Assembly: GCA_963704545.1 (NCBI GenBank)
Contig: OY969915.1
Coordinates: 2,382,818 to 2,446,817, forward strand
Length of the DNA: 64,000 nucleotides
DNA from: VRUE01 sp963704545
GTDB lineage: Bacteria > Actinomycetota > Thermoleophilia > Solirubrobacterales > 70-9
Direction: 5' to 3'
Shown here: positions 8,148-18,483 of the stretch, piece after piece
Layout of the letters: each line of letters begins with the position of its first letter
Numbering within the stretch: position 1 is the first letter of the stretch
Translations under genes and position numbers: made by a program
The notes under the pieces: model-generated
What the model was told of the DNA's origin: nothing
What the model saw: the letters and a program-made list of their open reading frames with translations, nothing else
Database searches by the model: none

Positions 8148-9283
8148 GTGGCCTCCCTGATCTCATTCGACGAAGCGCTGGCGCTCGGCGAGCTGACCGA
8201 CCGCGAGGAGATCGGCGACCTGGTCGAGCGCGCCTGGAAGGTGCGCCAGGAGAACTTCGGCGACTCGACCGACATGTGCTCGCTGGTCAACGCCAAGTCG
8301 GGCGGATGCGCCGAGGACTGCGGCTTCTGTGCCCAGTCGCGCTACGCCGAGGCGGACACGCCGATGCACGCGATGATGGAGCCCGAGCAGATCCTCGAGC
8401 ACGCCAAAGCCGCGGAGGCGGCCGGCGCGCACCGCTTCTGCATGGTCACCCAGGGCCAGGGCCTCTCCAAGCGCGACTTCGAGAAAATCCTCGCGGGCGC
8501 CAAGCTGGTCGCCGAGCAGACCAACCTGAAGCGCTGCGCCTCGATCGGCCACATGTCTGGCGATCGGGCGAAGAGGCTGCGCGAGGCGGGGATCCAGCGC
8601 GTCCACCACAACGTCGAGTCGGCGCGCTCCTACTACCCGGAGGTCTCGACCACAGTCCGCTACGAGGGGCGGCTGCGGACGATCGACGCGGTCAAGGAGG
8701 CTGGCCTCGAGACCTGCGTCGGCGGCATCCTCAACCTCGGCGAGTCGCCGCACCAGCGGGTCGAGATGGCCTTCGAGCTCTCCGAGCTCGACCCCACCTC
8801 GGTCCCGATCAACCTGCTCAACCCGCGCGACGGCACCAAGTTCGGCGACCGGCCGCTGATGGACGCCTGGGAGGTCGTCAAGTGGGTGGCGATCTTCCGC
8901 CTGATCATCCCGGGCGCCCTCTTCCGCCTCTGCGGAGGGCGGGTCGAGAACCTCGGCGACCTGCAACCGCTCGCGGTCAAGGCGGGGCTGAACGGGGTGA
9001 TGATGGGGAACTTCCTCACCACCCTGGGCGCCGAGCCCGAGGACGACCGGGCGATGTTCGAAGAGCTGGGCCTGAACGTCGCCCGCCAGCCCGACAACGG
9101 CGCCAACCCGCGTCCCGACAACCGCGACGGCTGGCTCGAGGGCGAGGCACCGGTGACGCCGATCGACGAGCTGATCGACCGCCAGGACGAGGCCAACTTC
9201 TGGGACCCCTCGACCCAGCTGCGCGTGGTCAAGAAGGCCAAGAAGCCCCCGCCCTACCCGGCTTCGAGCACCGCTTCGGCTGC

Positions 9284-9287
<4 letters not shown>
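8148..9287 (+). CDS. bioB: Biotin synthase
   Basis: A radical SAM enzyme that inserts sulfur into dethiobiotin, the last step of biotin synthesis. The radical SAM cluster is C54-x3-C58-x2-C61 (CAEDCGFC), followed by the YxEADTP region. Downstream, NVESARSYYPEV and LCGGRVEN are BioB-specific. It begins at GTG 8148. The C-terminus is extended beyond the usual 330-350 residues (379 here) by a charged, proline-rich tail. The stop overlaps the bioF start (ATGA), and bioD follows, so bioB-bioF-bioD form an operon. Confidence 0.96.
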
Positions 9288-10471
<1,184 letters not shown>

Positions 10472-10474
10472 GCC

Positions 10475-11185
10475 TTGCGGGGCGTGTTCGTCACAGGCAC
10501 GAGCACCGAGGTCGGCAAGACCGTGGTCGCCGCCGTCATCGCCCACACCCTCGCGGCCGAAGGCAACAGGGTCGCCGTCTTCAAGCCGGCGGTAACCGGC
10601 CTAGACCCCGAACAGCCCGCCGACGGGCCGAAATCCGCCCCTATGGGGCGGATTTCGGCCCGTCGGCGGGAGAGGGAGGCGGACCATGCGCTGCTGCGGC
10701 GGGCCGGCGGGTCGAGTCAGGCCGATGAGGAGATCGCGCCCTACCGCTACGGGCCACCCGCATCGCCGCACTTGGCCGCGGCGCTCGCCGGCGAGGAGAT
10801 CGATCCCGAGCGGCTTCGCACTGCTGTCGGCGCCGCGGCGGCCAATGCCGACGTGCTGGTCTGCGAGGGCGTCGGCGGCCTGCTCGTTCCCCTCCGCGAG
10901 GACTACCTCGTCCGCGACTTCGCAGTCGATCTGGGCCTACCCCTCGTCGTCGCCGCTTCGCCCGGCCTGGGGACCATCAACCACACACTGCTGACGGTCG
11001 AGGCCGCGCACACCGCCGGCCTGACCGTCGAGCTGGTGGTCCTGACTCCCTGGCCGGAGTCGCCGAGCGAGATCGAGCGGTCCAATCGCGAGACGATCGA
11101 GGCGCTCTCCGGCGCGAGGGTCGCGACGCTGCCACGGATCGACCTGGACGACCCCGCGAGCTGGCCGCGGCTGGCGCTCAGCTGA
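10475..11185 (+). CDS. bioD: Dethiobiotin synthetase with an in-frame palindrome insertion
   Basis: An ATP-dependent carboxylase that closes the ureido ring of dethiobiotin. It starts at TTG 10475. The P-loop is TGTSTEVGKT (residues 7-16), K37 lies in VFKPAVTG, and CEGVGGLLVPL (about 130-140) is the second nucleotide segment. Residues 48-66 are coded by a perfect 55-bp palindrome (10616-10670) and have no counterpart in E. coli BioD, where the loop is short. The insertion keeps the frame and falls between the substrate-lysine loop and the next helix, so the protein may still work. The 3' end overlaps the convergent yaaA gene by 8 bases. Confidence 0.93.
   Translation: MRGVFVTGTSTEVGKTVVAAVIAHTLAAEGNRVAVFKPAVTGLDPEQPADGPKSAPMGRISARRREREADHALLRRAGGSSQADEEIAPYRYGPPASPHLAAALAGEEIDPERLRTAVGAAAANADVLVCEGVGGLLVPLREDYLVRDFAVDLGLPLVVAASPGLGTINHTLLTVEAAHTAGLTVELVVLTPWPESPSEIERSNRETIEALSGARVATLPRIDLDDPASWPRLALS
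10616..10670. repeat. Perfect 26-bp-arm palindrome inside bioD
   Basis: Left arm 10616-10641, 3-nt loop TAT, right arm 10645-10670, all 26 pairs matching. It encodes an extra 19-residue, arginine-rich loop in BioD. I see no second copy in the window. A hairpin this stable inside a reading frame points to inserted repeat DNA rather than a terminator. Confidence 0.85.
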
Positions 11186-11846
11186 CGATCACGTCGAGGC
11201 TCGCCGGCGTCAGCTCGACCTCGAAGCCGGCCTCCCGTGCGATCGCAGCCACCTGCTCGGAGTTCTTCGGCTCCGACCTGGCGAGGAGCAGGGCACGGGC
11301 GACATCGCCACGGACCGCCTTGGCCATATGGGAGACGGCCTTGCGCTCCCCTTCCTCCTCGCGAAACGCGCGCACCGCCAGCAAGGGTGCCTTCTTCGGC
11401 TTCCAGGCCGCCACATAGGCGCCGGAGCGCATGTCGACGACCGTCTCGCCGGGCTCGTCCGGCAGCGCGGCCCGCAGCGAGTCGCGCCACCCGGCGGCGA
11501 GCGGACCGATGCCGTCGAGCTTCGCCGACGGCGGCAGGCGGTAGCAGGGGATGCGATCCCCGGGCCGGACGAACCCCCAGAGCGCACTCGCGATCAGCAC
11601 CCGCTTCGCCGCACGCCGGCGCGCGGCGGCCGGTAGGTCCGGCAGGCCGAGGCGCTGGTGGAGAACGCCGGTGTAGACCTCGGTCGCCGGCGCGGCCGGC
11701 GCCTCTCGCAGATCCGGGTCGAGCTTGTCGAGCAACGCGGCCCGCCGCCCCCCCAGCTCCGCGGCAAAGGCAAGGGAGTCGAGGTCAACGGGGTCTCCCG
11801 CGTCGGGCTTGGCCTTGCCTTCGGAGGGCGGCAGCAGGATCAGCAC
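11178..11846 (-). CDS. yaaA: Peroxide stress protein YaaA (UPF0246/DUF328)
   Basis: A 222-residue cytoplasmic protein of the YaaA family, which lowers intracellular iron and limits oxidative DNA damage in E. coli. The N-terminus LILLPPSEGK is the family hallmark. VLIASALWGFVRPGD and IPCYRLPPSAKLDG, then VVDMRSGAYVAAWKP, follow in the expected order. The length is slightly below the E. coli form (258). It is convergent with bioD, overlapping it by 8 bases. The MFS pump gene lies 12 bases upstream on the same strand, so the two may be co-transcribed. Confidence 0.9.
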   Translation of the reverse strand: MLILLPPSEGKAKPDAGDPVDLDSLAFAAELGGRRAALLDKLDPDLREAPAAPATEVYTGVLHQRLGLPDLPAAARRRAAKRVLIASALWGFVRPGDRIPCYRLPPSAKLDGIGPLAAGWRDSLRAALPDEPGETVVDMRSGAYVAAWKPKKAPLLAVRAFREEEGERKAVSHMAKAVRGDVARALLLARSEPKNSEQVAAIAREAGFEVELTPASLDVIVS

Positions 11847-11858
11847 CGGCGCAGCCTC

Positions 11859-13358
11859 TCAGGCGACAGGCCCACCGGCGGCGACGGTCTCGCGCCCGGC
11901 CAGCTCCTCGCCGCCGGGGTTGACCGCGGCCTCGGCGGCCTCGGGGCTGAGCGGGTCGCGCCTGGCCCGGATCGCCGCGGCTCCGATCACGGCGCCGACG
12001 AGCGCGACCACGGCGCAGACGCTCATCGCGTGCCCGAGTGCATCGACGAATTCCTGCGGACTGGCGTCGGCGAAGCTGGTGCCAACGGCGCCCTGGAAGA
12101 TCGCGCCGGTGACGGCGACGCCGAGGCTGCCGCCGACCATGCGGAACATCGAGAGCACGCCGGAGGCGATGCCGGCCTTCTCGACCGGCACGGCGTTCAT
12201 CGCGGCGCTGGTCATCGGCGACATCGTCAGCGCGATGCCGATACCGAGCAGCATGAAACCGGGAAGCAACTCGAGGTAGGTGGAGTCCACCGCGATCCCG
12301 CTGAAGCTGTAGAGCGAGCCGGAGACGACGACGAGCCCGGCGGCGATCAGCCAGCGCGGGCCGAACCGATCGGCGAGCCGGCCCGCAAGAGGGGCGATGC
12401 CGACGATCATCAGGGTCGAGGGCAGGAACCTGACCCCCGCCTCCAGCGGCGAGTAGCGGAGGATGTCCTGCATGTAGAGAGCGAGGAAGAAGAAGACGCC
12501 GAGCATCGAGAAGGAGACGATCGCCGCGACCATGACGGCGCCGAGGAAGTTGCGGTTGGAGAAGAAGCGGAACTCGACCATCGGCACCTTGACCCGCAGC
12601 TCGATCGCGGCGAACGCGGCCAGCCCGACCGCCGCGCCCACCAGCAGAGCGACGATCTCGGTCGAGCCCCAGCCCCATTCGTTGCCCTCGACCAGGGCCA
12701 GGATCAACGCCGTCAGGGCCCCGGTCAGCACGACGACGCCGGCGAAGTCGACCTCGCGGCCGACGGTGTTGTCGCGCGACTCGCGCACGGCGAAGAGCGA
12801 AGCGGTGACGGCGCCGATCGCGACCGGGATGTTGAGGTAGAAGATCGCCCGCCAGCTGACGTGCTCGGTGAGCAGCCCGCCGACGACCGGCCCGACCGCC
12901 AGGGCCAGGGCGGAGACACCCGCCCACATGCCCATCGCCTTGCCGCGCTCCGCCGGCGGGAAGGCGTCGGTGATGATCGAGAGCGTCGCCGGCATCATCA
13001 GCGCCGCGCCGACCCCCTGGACCACGCGGCTGACGACGAGGTCTGTCGGGCTGGCGGCGAACCCGGCCGTCGCCGAGGAGAGAGCGAAGATGACGACGCC
13101 GAAGAGGAACATGCGCCGGCGGCCGAAGATGTCGCCGAGCCGCCCCCCGGTCGCCAGCAGCACGGCGAAGGAGAGCGTGTAGCCGTTTACGGTCCACTCC
13201 AGGCCGGAGATCGAGGCGTCGAGGTCGCGCTGGATCGAGGGCAGCGCCACGTTCACGACCGTGTTGTCGAGCATGATCATGAACAGCGCGAAGCACATCG
13301 CGCCGAGCGTCCACCACTTGCGGTTGTCGTCGGTGATCAGGTGCCGATAGCGGGTCAA
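11859..13358 (-). CDS. DHA2-family MFS drug efflux transporter
   Basis: A 499-residue inner-membrane proton antiporter of the EmrB/QacA (14-helix) group. The N-terminal helix FMIMLDNTVVNVALPSIQRD is the DHA2 motif D1 equivalent, and RLGDIFGRRRMF is MFS motif A between helices 2 and 3. ATG at 13358 overlaps the stop of the marR gene (ATGA), so the pair is translationally coupled. Substrates are unknown. The frame break in marR upstream could leave this pump derepressed if it is real. Confidence 0.93.
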   Translation of the reverse strand: MTRYRHLITDDNRKWWTLGAMCFALFMIMLDNTVVNVALPSIQRDLDASISGLEWTVNGYTLSFAVLLATGGRLGDIFGRRRMFLFGVVIFALSSATAGFAASPTDLVVSRVVQGVGAALMMPATLSIITDAFPPAERGKAMGMWAGVSALALAVGPVVGGLLTEHVSWRAIFYLNIPVAIGAVTASLFAVRESRDNTVGREVDFAGVVVLTGALTALILALVEGNEWGWGSTEIVALLVGAAVGLAAFAAIELRVKVPMVEFRFFSNRNFLGAVMVAAIVSFSMLGVFFFLALYMQDILRYSPLEAGVRFLPSTLMIVGIAPLAGRLADRFGPRWLIAAGLVVVSGSLYSFSGIAVDSTYLELLPGFMLLGIGIALTMSPMTSAAMNAVPVEKAGIASGVLSMFRMVGGSLGVAVTGAIFQGAVGTSFADASPQEFVDALGHAMSVCAVVALVGAVIGAAAIRARRDPLSPEAAEAAVNPGGEELAGRETVAAGGPVA

Positions 13359-13893
13359 GCCGGTCCCACGCCCTTCAAATGCTCGTAGGCCTCGGCGATG
13401 TCCTGGCGGTCCATCAGCGAGTCGACCGCGGCGTCGAGCTTGCGCCGCTGTGCGGCCGTGAGGCTCGCGGCGAACGTCTCCATGCCCGCCCGCCGCACGA
13501 CCATCAGGGTGTCGACGAGCTTCTTGCCACGGGCGGTGATCGCGATCCGCCTCACCCGCCGGTCCTCGGGGTCCTCGACCCTGGTGGCGAGTCGCTTCTT
13601 GACCAGGACGTCGACCGCCCTGCTCATCGAGGGAACCGAGACGCCGAGCGCCTCCGCCAGGTCGCCGACCTGGCGCGCCTCGGTCGCCTCACCCACCCCC
13701 CCAGCTCGAGCAGGGCCTTGGACTGGGTCATCGAGAGGCCGCTCTCCTCGATCACCCGCAGCAGGTTGCCGCGGTCGTAGAGAAATAGGTGGCGCAGCAG
13801 GGCGCTTATCCGCGCCGCGGTCTCCTGCGCGCCCGCGCTGACCTCGGGGACGTCGACCTTCTCGATGATCGACTCGAGCTCACTCGCTTGCAT
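13355..13893 (-). pseudogene. MarR-family regulator of the MFS pump, frameshifted at a G7 tract
   Basis: The N-terminal helices and start of the winged helix (MQASELESIIEK to ALLELGG) are in one frame from ATG 13893. The recognition helix and wing (VGDLAEALGVSVPSMSR, then EDPEDRRVRRIAITARG) are in another frame ending at 13355. The break is the run of seven C at 13696-13702; one more base would read LLELGGVGEATEARQ and fuse both parts into about 179 residues. The downstream frame ends exactly in the start codon of the pump gene, as expected for an intact coupled operon. So this is either a sequencing homopolymer error or a true or phase-variable frameshift. A palindromic operator lies upstream. 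Confidence 0.85.
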
Positions 13894-13915
13894 GCGAGCA
13901 ATACTTGCATAATCG

Positions 13916-13941
13916 CAACTATTTCTCGAACGAAATAGTTG
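13916..13941. promoter_or_regulatory. Palindromic operator upstream of marR
   Basis: CAACTATTTC-6-GAAATAGTTG forms 10-bp perfect arms 23 bases upstream of the marR start codon, in an A/T-rich island. A smaller dyad, GCAATACTTGC, lies between it and the gene. Autoregulation by the MarR protein and control of the pump operon is the natural reading. It also lies at the 3' side of the desaturase gene. Confidence 0.7.
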
Positions 13942-13956
13942 CTCCTGTGACTCTAA

Positions 13957-15192
13957 TCACAGAGCGGGGTGGTCCTCCCGCCGGTACGGCCCGGGCTTGG
14001 GGCGCGGAGTCCCGCCGGGAAAGGCGAGCCGCAGGATCGTCCGCTGCACCATCCCGAGCTGCTGGCCGAAGGGACCGCTGTTGTAGGGGAGGCCGTAGCG
14101 TTCGCAGACCTGCTTCACCTGCGGCGCGATCTCCGCGTAGCGGGTGCTCGGCAGGTCCGGGAAGAGGTGGTGCTCGACCTGGTAGCCGAGGTTGCCGCTG
14201 GCGACGTGGAAGAGCGGGCCGCCCTCGATGTTCGCCGCCCCGGTCAGCTGACGCACGTACCAGCCGCCGCGGCTCTCGTCCTCGACTTCCTCGGGCTTGA
14301 ACGTGTGGGTCTGGTCGGGGAAGTGGCCGCAGAAGATGATCGCGTAGGCCCAGACGTTGCGGACGATGTTCGCCGACGCGTTCGCCGACGCCGCGGCCCG
14401 GTAGGAGCTCCGGCCGCCGCCGAGGGCACGCTTCAGGACCCCGGCCAGCCCACCGCGGCTCCTGGCGCCGCTGCGGGCCTCGAGGCCCACGTCGAGGGCG
14501 GCCATGGCCAGGCCGCTCAGCAGCGGCCAGGCGATGTAGTCCTTGACGATCTGGCTCTTCGCCTTCTCTCGGATCCCCGCCAGCTCGCGCTTGATCTGCG
14601 CCTTGGACTTGCGGCCGGTCCGGATCGCCTCGAAGTCGAGGTCGTGGAGGGCCACGCCCCACTCGAAGAACGCCATCAGCAGCAGGTTGTAAAGCGGCTG
14701 GGCGAGATAGACCGGGTGCCAGCGCTGCTGCGGGTCGATCCGCATGATCTCGTAGCCCAGGTCCTTGTCCTTGCCGAGGATGTTGGTGAAGGTGTGGTGG
14801 ACGTAGTTGTGGGAGTGCTTCCAGGCCTCGGCGGTCGAGGCGGTGTCCCAGTCCCAGGTCGAGGAGTTGATCTGGGGGTCGTTCATCCAGTCCCACTGGC
14901 CGTGCAGGACGTTGTGGCCGATCTCCATGTTCTCGAGGATCTTCGACATCGAGAGAGCGGCCGTGCCGGCGATCTTTGCCGGGCGGTAGCGGGCGCCGAG
15001 CAGCAGCACGCGCCCCATCACCGCAAGGCGGCGCTGCATCGCGATCATGCTCTCGATGTAGCGCCGGTCGCGTTCGCCGAGATCGGCGAAGGTCCGGTCG
15101 CGGATCTCGTCGAGCTCCCGGGCCAGCTCCTCGAGCTGCTCCTCGGAAAGGTGCGCGAGCGGGCTCTCGACCTCAGCAGTCGTTGCGTTCAT
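13957..15192 (-). CDS. Membrane fatty acid desaturase (acyl-CoA desaturase, DesA3-like)
   Basis: A 411-residue di-iron membrane desaturase. Three histidine boxes are visible: GHNVLHGQWDW (HxxxH type), HSHNYVHHTF (HxxHH type) and QVEHHLFP. These match front-end/stearoyl-type desaturases of actinobacteria such as mycobacterial DesA3, which introduce a cis double bond in acyl-CoA. The next gene upstream on the same strand, 19 bases away, encodes a flavin/2Fe-2S reductase, its likely electron donor. The position of the double bond cannot be told. Temperature or lipid control is likely but no clear operator is visible at the gene itself. Confidence 0.9.
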   Translation of the reverse strand: MNATTAEVESPLAHLSEEQLEELARELDEIRDRTFADLGERDRRYIESMIAMQRRLAVMGRVLLLGARYRPAKIAGTAALSMSKILENMEIGHNVLHGQWDWMNDPQINSSTWDWDTASTAEAWKHSHNYVHHTFTNILGKDKDLGYEIMRIDPQQRWHPVYLAQPLYNLLLMAFFEWGVALHDLDFEAIRTGRKSKAQIKRELAGIREKAKSQIVKDYIAWPLLSGLAMAALDVGLEARSGARSRGGLAGVLKRALGGGRSSYRAAASANASANIVRNVWAYAIIFCGHFPDQTHTFKPEEVEDESRGGWYVRQLTGAANIEGGPLFHVASGNLGYQVEHHLFPDLPSTRYAEIAPQVKQVCERYGLPYNSGPFGQQLGMVQRTILRLAFPGGTPRPKPGPYRREDHPAL

Positions 15193-15211
15193 CGTCTTCC
15201 TTTCGTCGGTT

Positions 15212-16309
15212 TCAAAGCGCGATCTCGATCGGTCCTTCGGGGGCGTTGACGCAGGTGCGGATCATCTCTCCCTCGCTGCCGTGGACCTTGCCGGTGCGCA
15301 GGTCGCGCACCTCCCCCCTGCAGAGCCTGCCCACGCAGGTGTGGCAGATGCCCATCCGGCAGCCGAAGGGCAGCGTGGCGCCCGCCTCCTCGCCGCCGAC
15401 GAGGATCGGCGTGCCGCTGTCGCAACCCGCCTCGACCCCGCTCTTGACGAACCGCACGCGGCCTCCCTCGCCCTCGCCGGGTACACCGCCGATCACCGGC
15501 TGGAAGCGCTCCATGTGGAGCAGCTCGGGGTCGCCGTCCCGCTCCCAGCGCTCGCTCATCGCATCGAGCATCGCGGCCGGGCCCGAGAGGAAGGCGTGGC
15601 GCTCGCGCCAGTCGGGGCAGAGCCGGTCGAGGTCGGCGGGGCCGATCCGGCCCTCCTCCGCGGTGATCCGAAGGTGCAGGGCATAGCCCGCGTGGGCATC
15701 GCCGATCTCGCCCAGGCGCTCGGCGAAGATGACTCCCTCGATCTCGCGGGCGGAGTGGACGTGGACCGCGTCGGCCAGCGAGTCGCTGCGATGCAGGCTG
15801 CGCAGCATGCTCATGATCGGCGTGATCCCGCTGCCGGCGCTGAGGAAGAGCAGCTTGCGCGGTGGCGGATCGGGTAGCACGAACATGCCTTCGACGCCAC
15901 CGAGCCGGACGACGTCTCCGGGCCGGGCCTGGCGCACGAAGTAGGGGGAGACCTTGCCCGTTTCGACCAGCTTCGGCGTGATGCTGATGCAGCCGTCCGG
16001 ACGACCGGGCTCCGAGGTCAGCGAGTAGGCGCGCCAGTGGTGGATGCCATCGACGACGACGCCGATCCGCAGGTACTGCCCGGGCCGGTGGCCGGGCCAC
16101 TCGAAGCCGGGGCGGATCAGCACGGTCGCCGCTTCGGGCGTCTCGGCGTCGATGCGCTCGATCCGCCCGCGCAGCTCGCGCGTCGACCAGAGCGGGTTGA
16201 TCAGCTCGAGGTAGTCGTCGGGCAGGAGCGGCGTGAACAGCGAGCGGACCGCGTGCAGGGCCCTGCGCCTCAGCGGCGGGACCTTCGGGGGTGCTCCTCG
16301 CTCTGCCAT
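15212..16309 (-). CDS. Ferredoxin-NADP reductase-like oxidoreductase with 2Fe-2S domain (desaturase partner)
   Basis: A 365-residue electron transfer protein with an FAD-binding domain (RAYSLTSEP, about residues 93-101), an NAD(P)-binding domain (LFLSAGSGITPIMSML) and a C-terminal plant-type 2Fe-2S ferredoxin domain (CRMGICHTCVGRLC, then RTCVN). This matches the reductase partner of mycobacterial DesA3. It is the first gene of a two-gene operon with the desaturase. The upstream 16315-16355 segment is A/T-rich and contains ACACA...TGTGT half-sites that could bind a TetR-type regulator, which is speculative. Confidence 0.9.
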   Translation of the reverse strand: MAERGAPPKVPPLRRRALHAVRSLFTPLLPDDYLELINPLWSTRELRGRIERIDAETPEAATVLIRPGFEWPGHRPGQYLRIGVVVDGIHHWRAYSLTSEPGRPDGCISITPKLVETGKVSPYFVRQARPGDVVRLGGVEGMFVLPDPPPRKLLFLSAGSGITPIMSMLRSLHRSDSLADAVHVHSAREIEGVIFAERLGEIGDAHAGYALHLRITAEEGRIGPADLDRLCPDWRERHAFLSGPAAMLDAMSERWERDGDPELLHMERFQPVIGGVPGEGEGGRVRFVKSGVEAGCDSGTPILVGGEEAGATLPFGCRMGICHTCVGRLCRGEVRDLRTGKVHGSEGEMIRTCVNAPEGPIEIAL

Positions 16310-16403
16310 TGATTGATATTACACAGATCGATGTAGAGGTTTGTGTGTCAAGCCGCACGCTCGGATGCTGCCGCCGGACAGCGGGCTAGGGTCGTTCTAC
16401 CCG

Positions 16404-17711
16404 ATGCCGGCCGATTACGCTCAGCTCGACCGCGATCATCTCTGGCACCCGTTCACGCAGCAGCGGGCATGGTGCGAAGAAGAGCCGCTGCTGATCGAGC
16501 GCGGCGAGGGGTCCTACCTGATCGACGACCGGGGGCAGCGCTACCTGGACGGCGTCTCCTCGCTGTGGTGCACGGTCCACGGCCACCGGCACCCCGGGAT
16601 CGACGCCGCGGTGACCGACCAGCTCGGCAAGGTCGCGCACTCGACCATGCTCGGCCTCTCCCATCCCGGCGCGACCGAGCTCGCCGGCCGCCTCGCCGGC
16701 CTCGCGCCCCCCGGCCTCTCGCGGGTCTTCTACTCGGAGTCCGGCTCGACCGCGGTCGAGATCGCACTGAAGATGGCCTTCCAGTACCAGCAGCAGCGCG
16801 GCGGCCAGCATGCCCGCCGCACCTCCTTCGTCCACCTGCGCGAGTCATACCACGGCGACACGATCGGCTCGGTATCCGTCGGCGGCATCGACCTCTTCCA
16901 CTCCACCTACCGGCCGCTGCTCTTCCAGGCCCATGCGGCCGAGCCGGGGGACACAGGCGACCTCGAGCGGGTGCTCGCGGTCCACGAAGAGGAGATCGCC
17001 GCGGTGATCGTCGAGCCGCTCGTGCAGGGCGCCGCCGGGATGCTGCTCCACCCCCCGGGCTACCTGCGCGCCGTGCGCGAGCTCTGCGACCGCTTCGGCG
17101 TGCTGCTGGTCTGCGACGAGGTGGCGACCGGCTTCGGCCGCACCGGGACGATGTTCGCCTCAGAGCAGGAGGATGTCGCCCCCGACCTGCTCTGCCTCGC
17201 CAAGGGCCTCACCGGCGGTTACCTGCCGCTGGCGGCGACGCTGGCGACGGAGCGCATCTACGAGGGCTTCCTCGGCGCCCCGGAGGAGTACCGCACCTTC
17301 TTCCACGGCCACACCTATACCGGCAACCCGCTCGCCTGCGCCGCCGCGCTCGCCAACCTCGACGCCTTCGAGCAGGAGCGCACCCTGGAGCGCCTGCAGC
17401 CGAAGATCGAGCTGCTGCGCGAGCTGCTCGACGAGGTCGAGGCGATGCCGGAGGTGTCGGAGGTGCGCGCCCGCGGCGTCATGGTCGGCATCGACCTCGG
17501 CGAGCACGACCCCGCCCTGCGCATGGGTCACCGGGTCACCGTCGAGGCCCGCAAGCGCGGCGCGATCGTCCGCCCCCTCAGCGACGTCGTCGTGCTGATG
17601 CCGCCGCTGTCGATCTCCGAGAATGAGCTACGCAGTCTGGTTGAGATCGTCGCGGAGTCGATCGAGGCGGCGTGCGCGGCCGCTTCATCTCAGCTGGCCC
17701 AAGCCGCTTAG
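16404..17711 (+). CDS. bioA: Adenosylmethionine-8-amino-7-oxononanoate aminotransferase
   Basis: A class III PLP aminotransferase that converts KAPA to DAPA using S-adenosylmethionine. 435 residues from ATG 16404. LWHPFTQQRAW (13-23) is the BioA-specific opening, VCDEVATGFGRTG holds the PLP-pairing aspartate, and K267 in CLAKGLTGGY is the Schiff-base lysine. It lies about 5 kb from bioB-bioF-bioD, so the biotin genes are in two transcription units. A stop codon at 17709-17711 is followed at once by repeat B1. Confidence 0.95.
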   Translation: MPADYAQLDRDHLWHPFTQQRAWCEEEPLLIERGEGSYLIDDRGQRYLDGVSSLWCTVHGHRHPGIDAAVTDQLGKVAHSTMLGLSHPGATELAGRLAGLAPPGLSRVFYSESGSTAVEIALKMAFQYQQQRGGQHARRTSFVHLRESYHGDTIGSVSVGGIDLFHSTYRPLLFQAHAAEPGDTGDLERVLAVHEEEIAAVIVEPLVQGAAGMLLHPPGYLRAVRELCDRFGVLLVCDEVATGFGRTGTMFASEQEDVAPDLLCLAKGLTGGYLPLAATLATERIYEGFLGAPEEYRTFFHGHTYTGNPLACAAALANLDAFEQERTLERLQPKIELLRELLDEVEAMPEVSEVRARGVMVGIDLGEHDPALRMGHRVTVEARKRGAIVRPLSDVVVLMPPLSISENELRSLVEIVAESIEAACAAASSQLAQAA

Positions 17712-17712
17712 G

Positions 17713-17804
17713 CGCGCGGGTCCTGTCGCCGCAGGGGGCCCACCGCCCCTTCCGGTCGCTAAAGCGTCCTCAGGGGCGGTTCCCCCTACGGCGCCACCCG
17801 CGCG
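17713..17804 (+). repeat. Hairpin repeat B1 (family B)
   Basis: The core, from CGCGGGTCCTGTCGC to GCGCCACCCGCG, is 88 bp at 17715-17802. Arms pair imperfectly around a TCGCTAAAGCGTCC centre. The same core occurs at 18484-18571 (inverted), 48928-49017, 51308-51399 and, shortened, at 53409-53486. Copies B1 and B2 bracket the NUDIX gene. Confidence 0.88.
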
Positions 17805-17827
17805 AGATGCGGGGTAGGGTCAGCCTC

Positions 17828-18472
17828 GTGGACGAACGCAAGCGCGGACCAGCAGAGGCACCAAACCTGGGAGAGCCCGCGGTGCCGCGGCCTGCGGCTT
17901 CGGTTGTGCTTTTGAGGCGCGGGGGGAAGCACTCGGAGAGAAAGCTTGAAGTTCTGCTGCTGAAGCGGACCGAGGAGGCTCGGTTCATGCCTGGGGTGTG
18001 GGTCTTTCCCGGCGGGTCGGTGGACGACGGGGACGGTGAGGACGAAGAGCGGTTCAAGGCCTGCGCGGTGCGGGAGCTGGAGGAGGAGGCCGGTATCGCC
18101 CTGCCGGCCGAGGAGGAGCTGGTCCTCTTCTCGCGCTGGATCACCCCCGAGGTCGTCTCCCGCCGCTTCGACGCCTGGTTCTTCCTCGCCCTCGCCCCTG
18201 CCCACACACCCCCCAAGCCCGACGGCGTCGAGACAACCGACGCCGCCTGGTTCGAGCCCACCCACGCCCTCGAGGCCCAGACCGCCGGCGACCTCGTCCT
18301 CGCCTTCCCAACCATCAAACAGCTAGAGCTGCTCTCGGAGTTCCCCACCGCGGATGAAGCCCTCAAGGCCCACCGCAACCGCCCCATAGACCCGATCCTC
18401 CCCAAGGTCATCGGAAGCTTCGAAGAACACCGCGTAGTCCTCCCCGGCGACCCGGATTACCCGGCTTCCTAA
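17828..18472 (+). CDS. NUDIX hydrolase
   Basis: A 214-residue NUDIX-fold pyrophosphohydrolase. The Nudix box runs over GGSVDD...CAVRELEEEAGI (about residues 60-88), with the REL-EEEAG metal-binding core intact. RFMPGVWVFPGG just before it resembles the NUDT7/NUDT19-type acyl-CoA or CoA hydrolases, but the substrate is not determined. I use GTG 17828; an in-frame ATG at 17807 lies at the edge of repeat B1. Inverted copies of the same repeat lie within 25 bp before and 12 bp after the gene. Confidence 0.85.
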   Translation: MDERKRGPAEAPNLGEPAVPRPAASVVLLRRGGKHSERKLEVLLLKRTEEARFMPGVWVFPGGSVDDGDGEDEERFKACAVRELEEEAGIALPAEEELVLFSRWITPEVVSRRFDAWFFLALAPAHTPPKPDGVETTDAAWFEPTHALEAQTAGDLVLAFPTIKQLELLSEFPTADEALKAHRNRPIDPILPKVIGSFEEHRVVLPGDPDYPAS

Positions 18473-18483
18473 GCGTTTACTCG

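Noticed and set aside
8138..9283. Upstream extension of the bioF frame through bioB
   Set aside because: Out-of-frame shadow of bioB; bioF begins at ATG 9284 overlapping the bioB stop.
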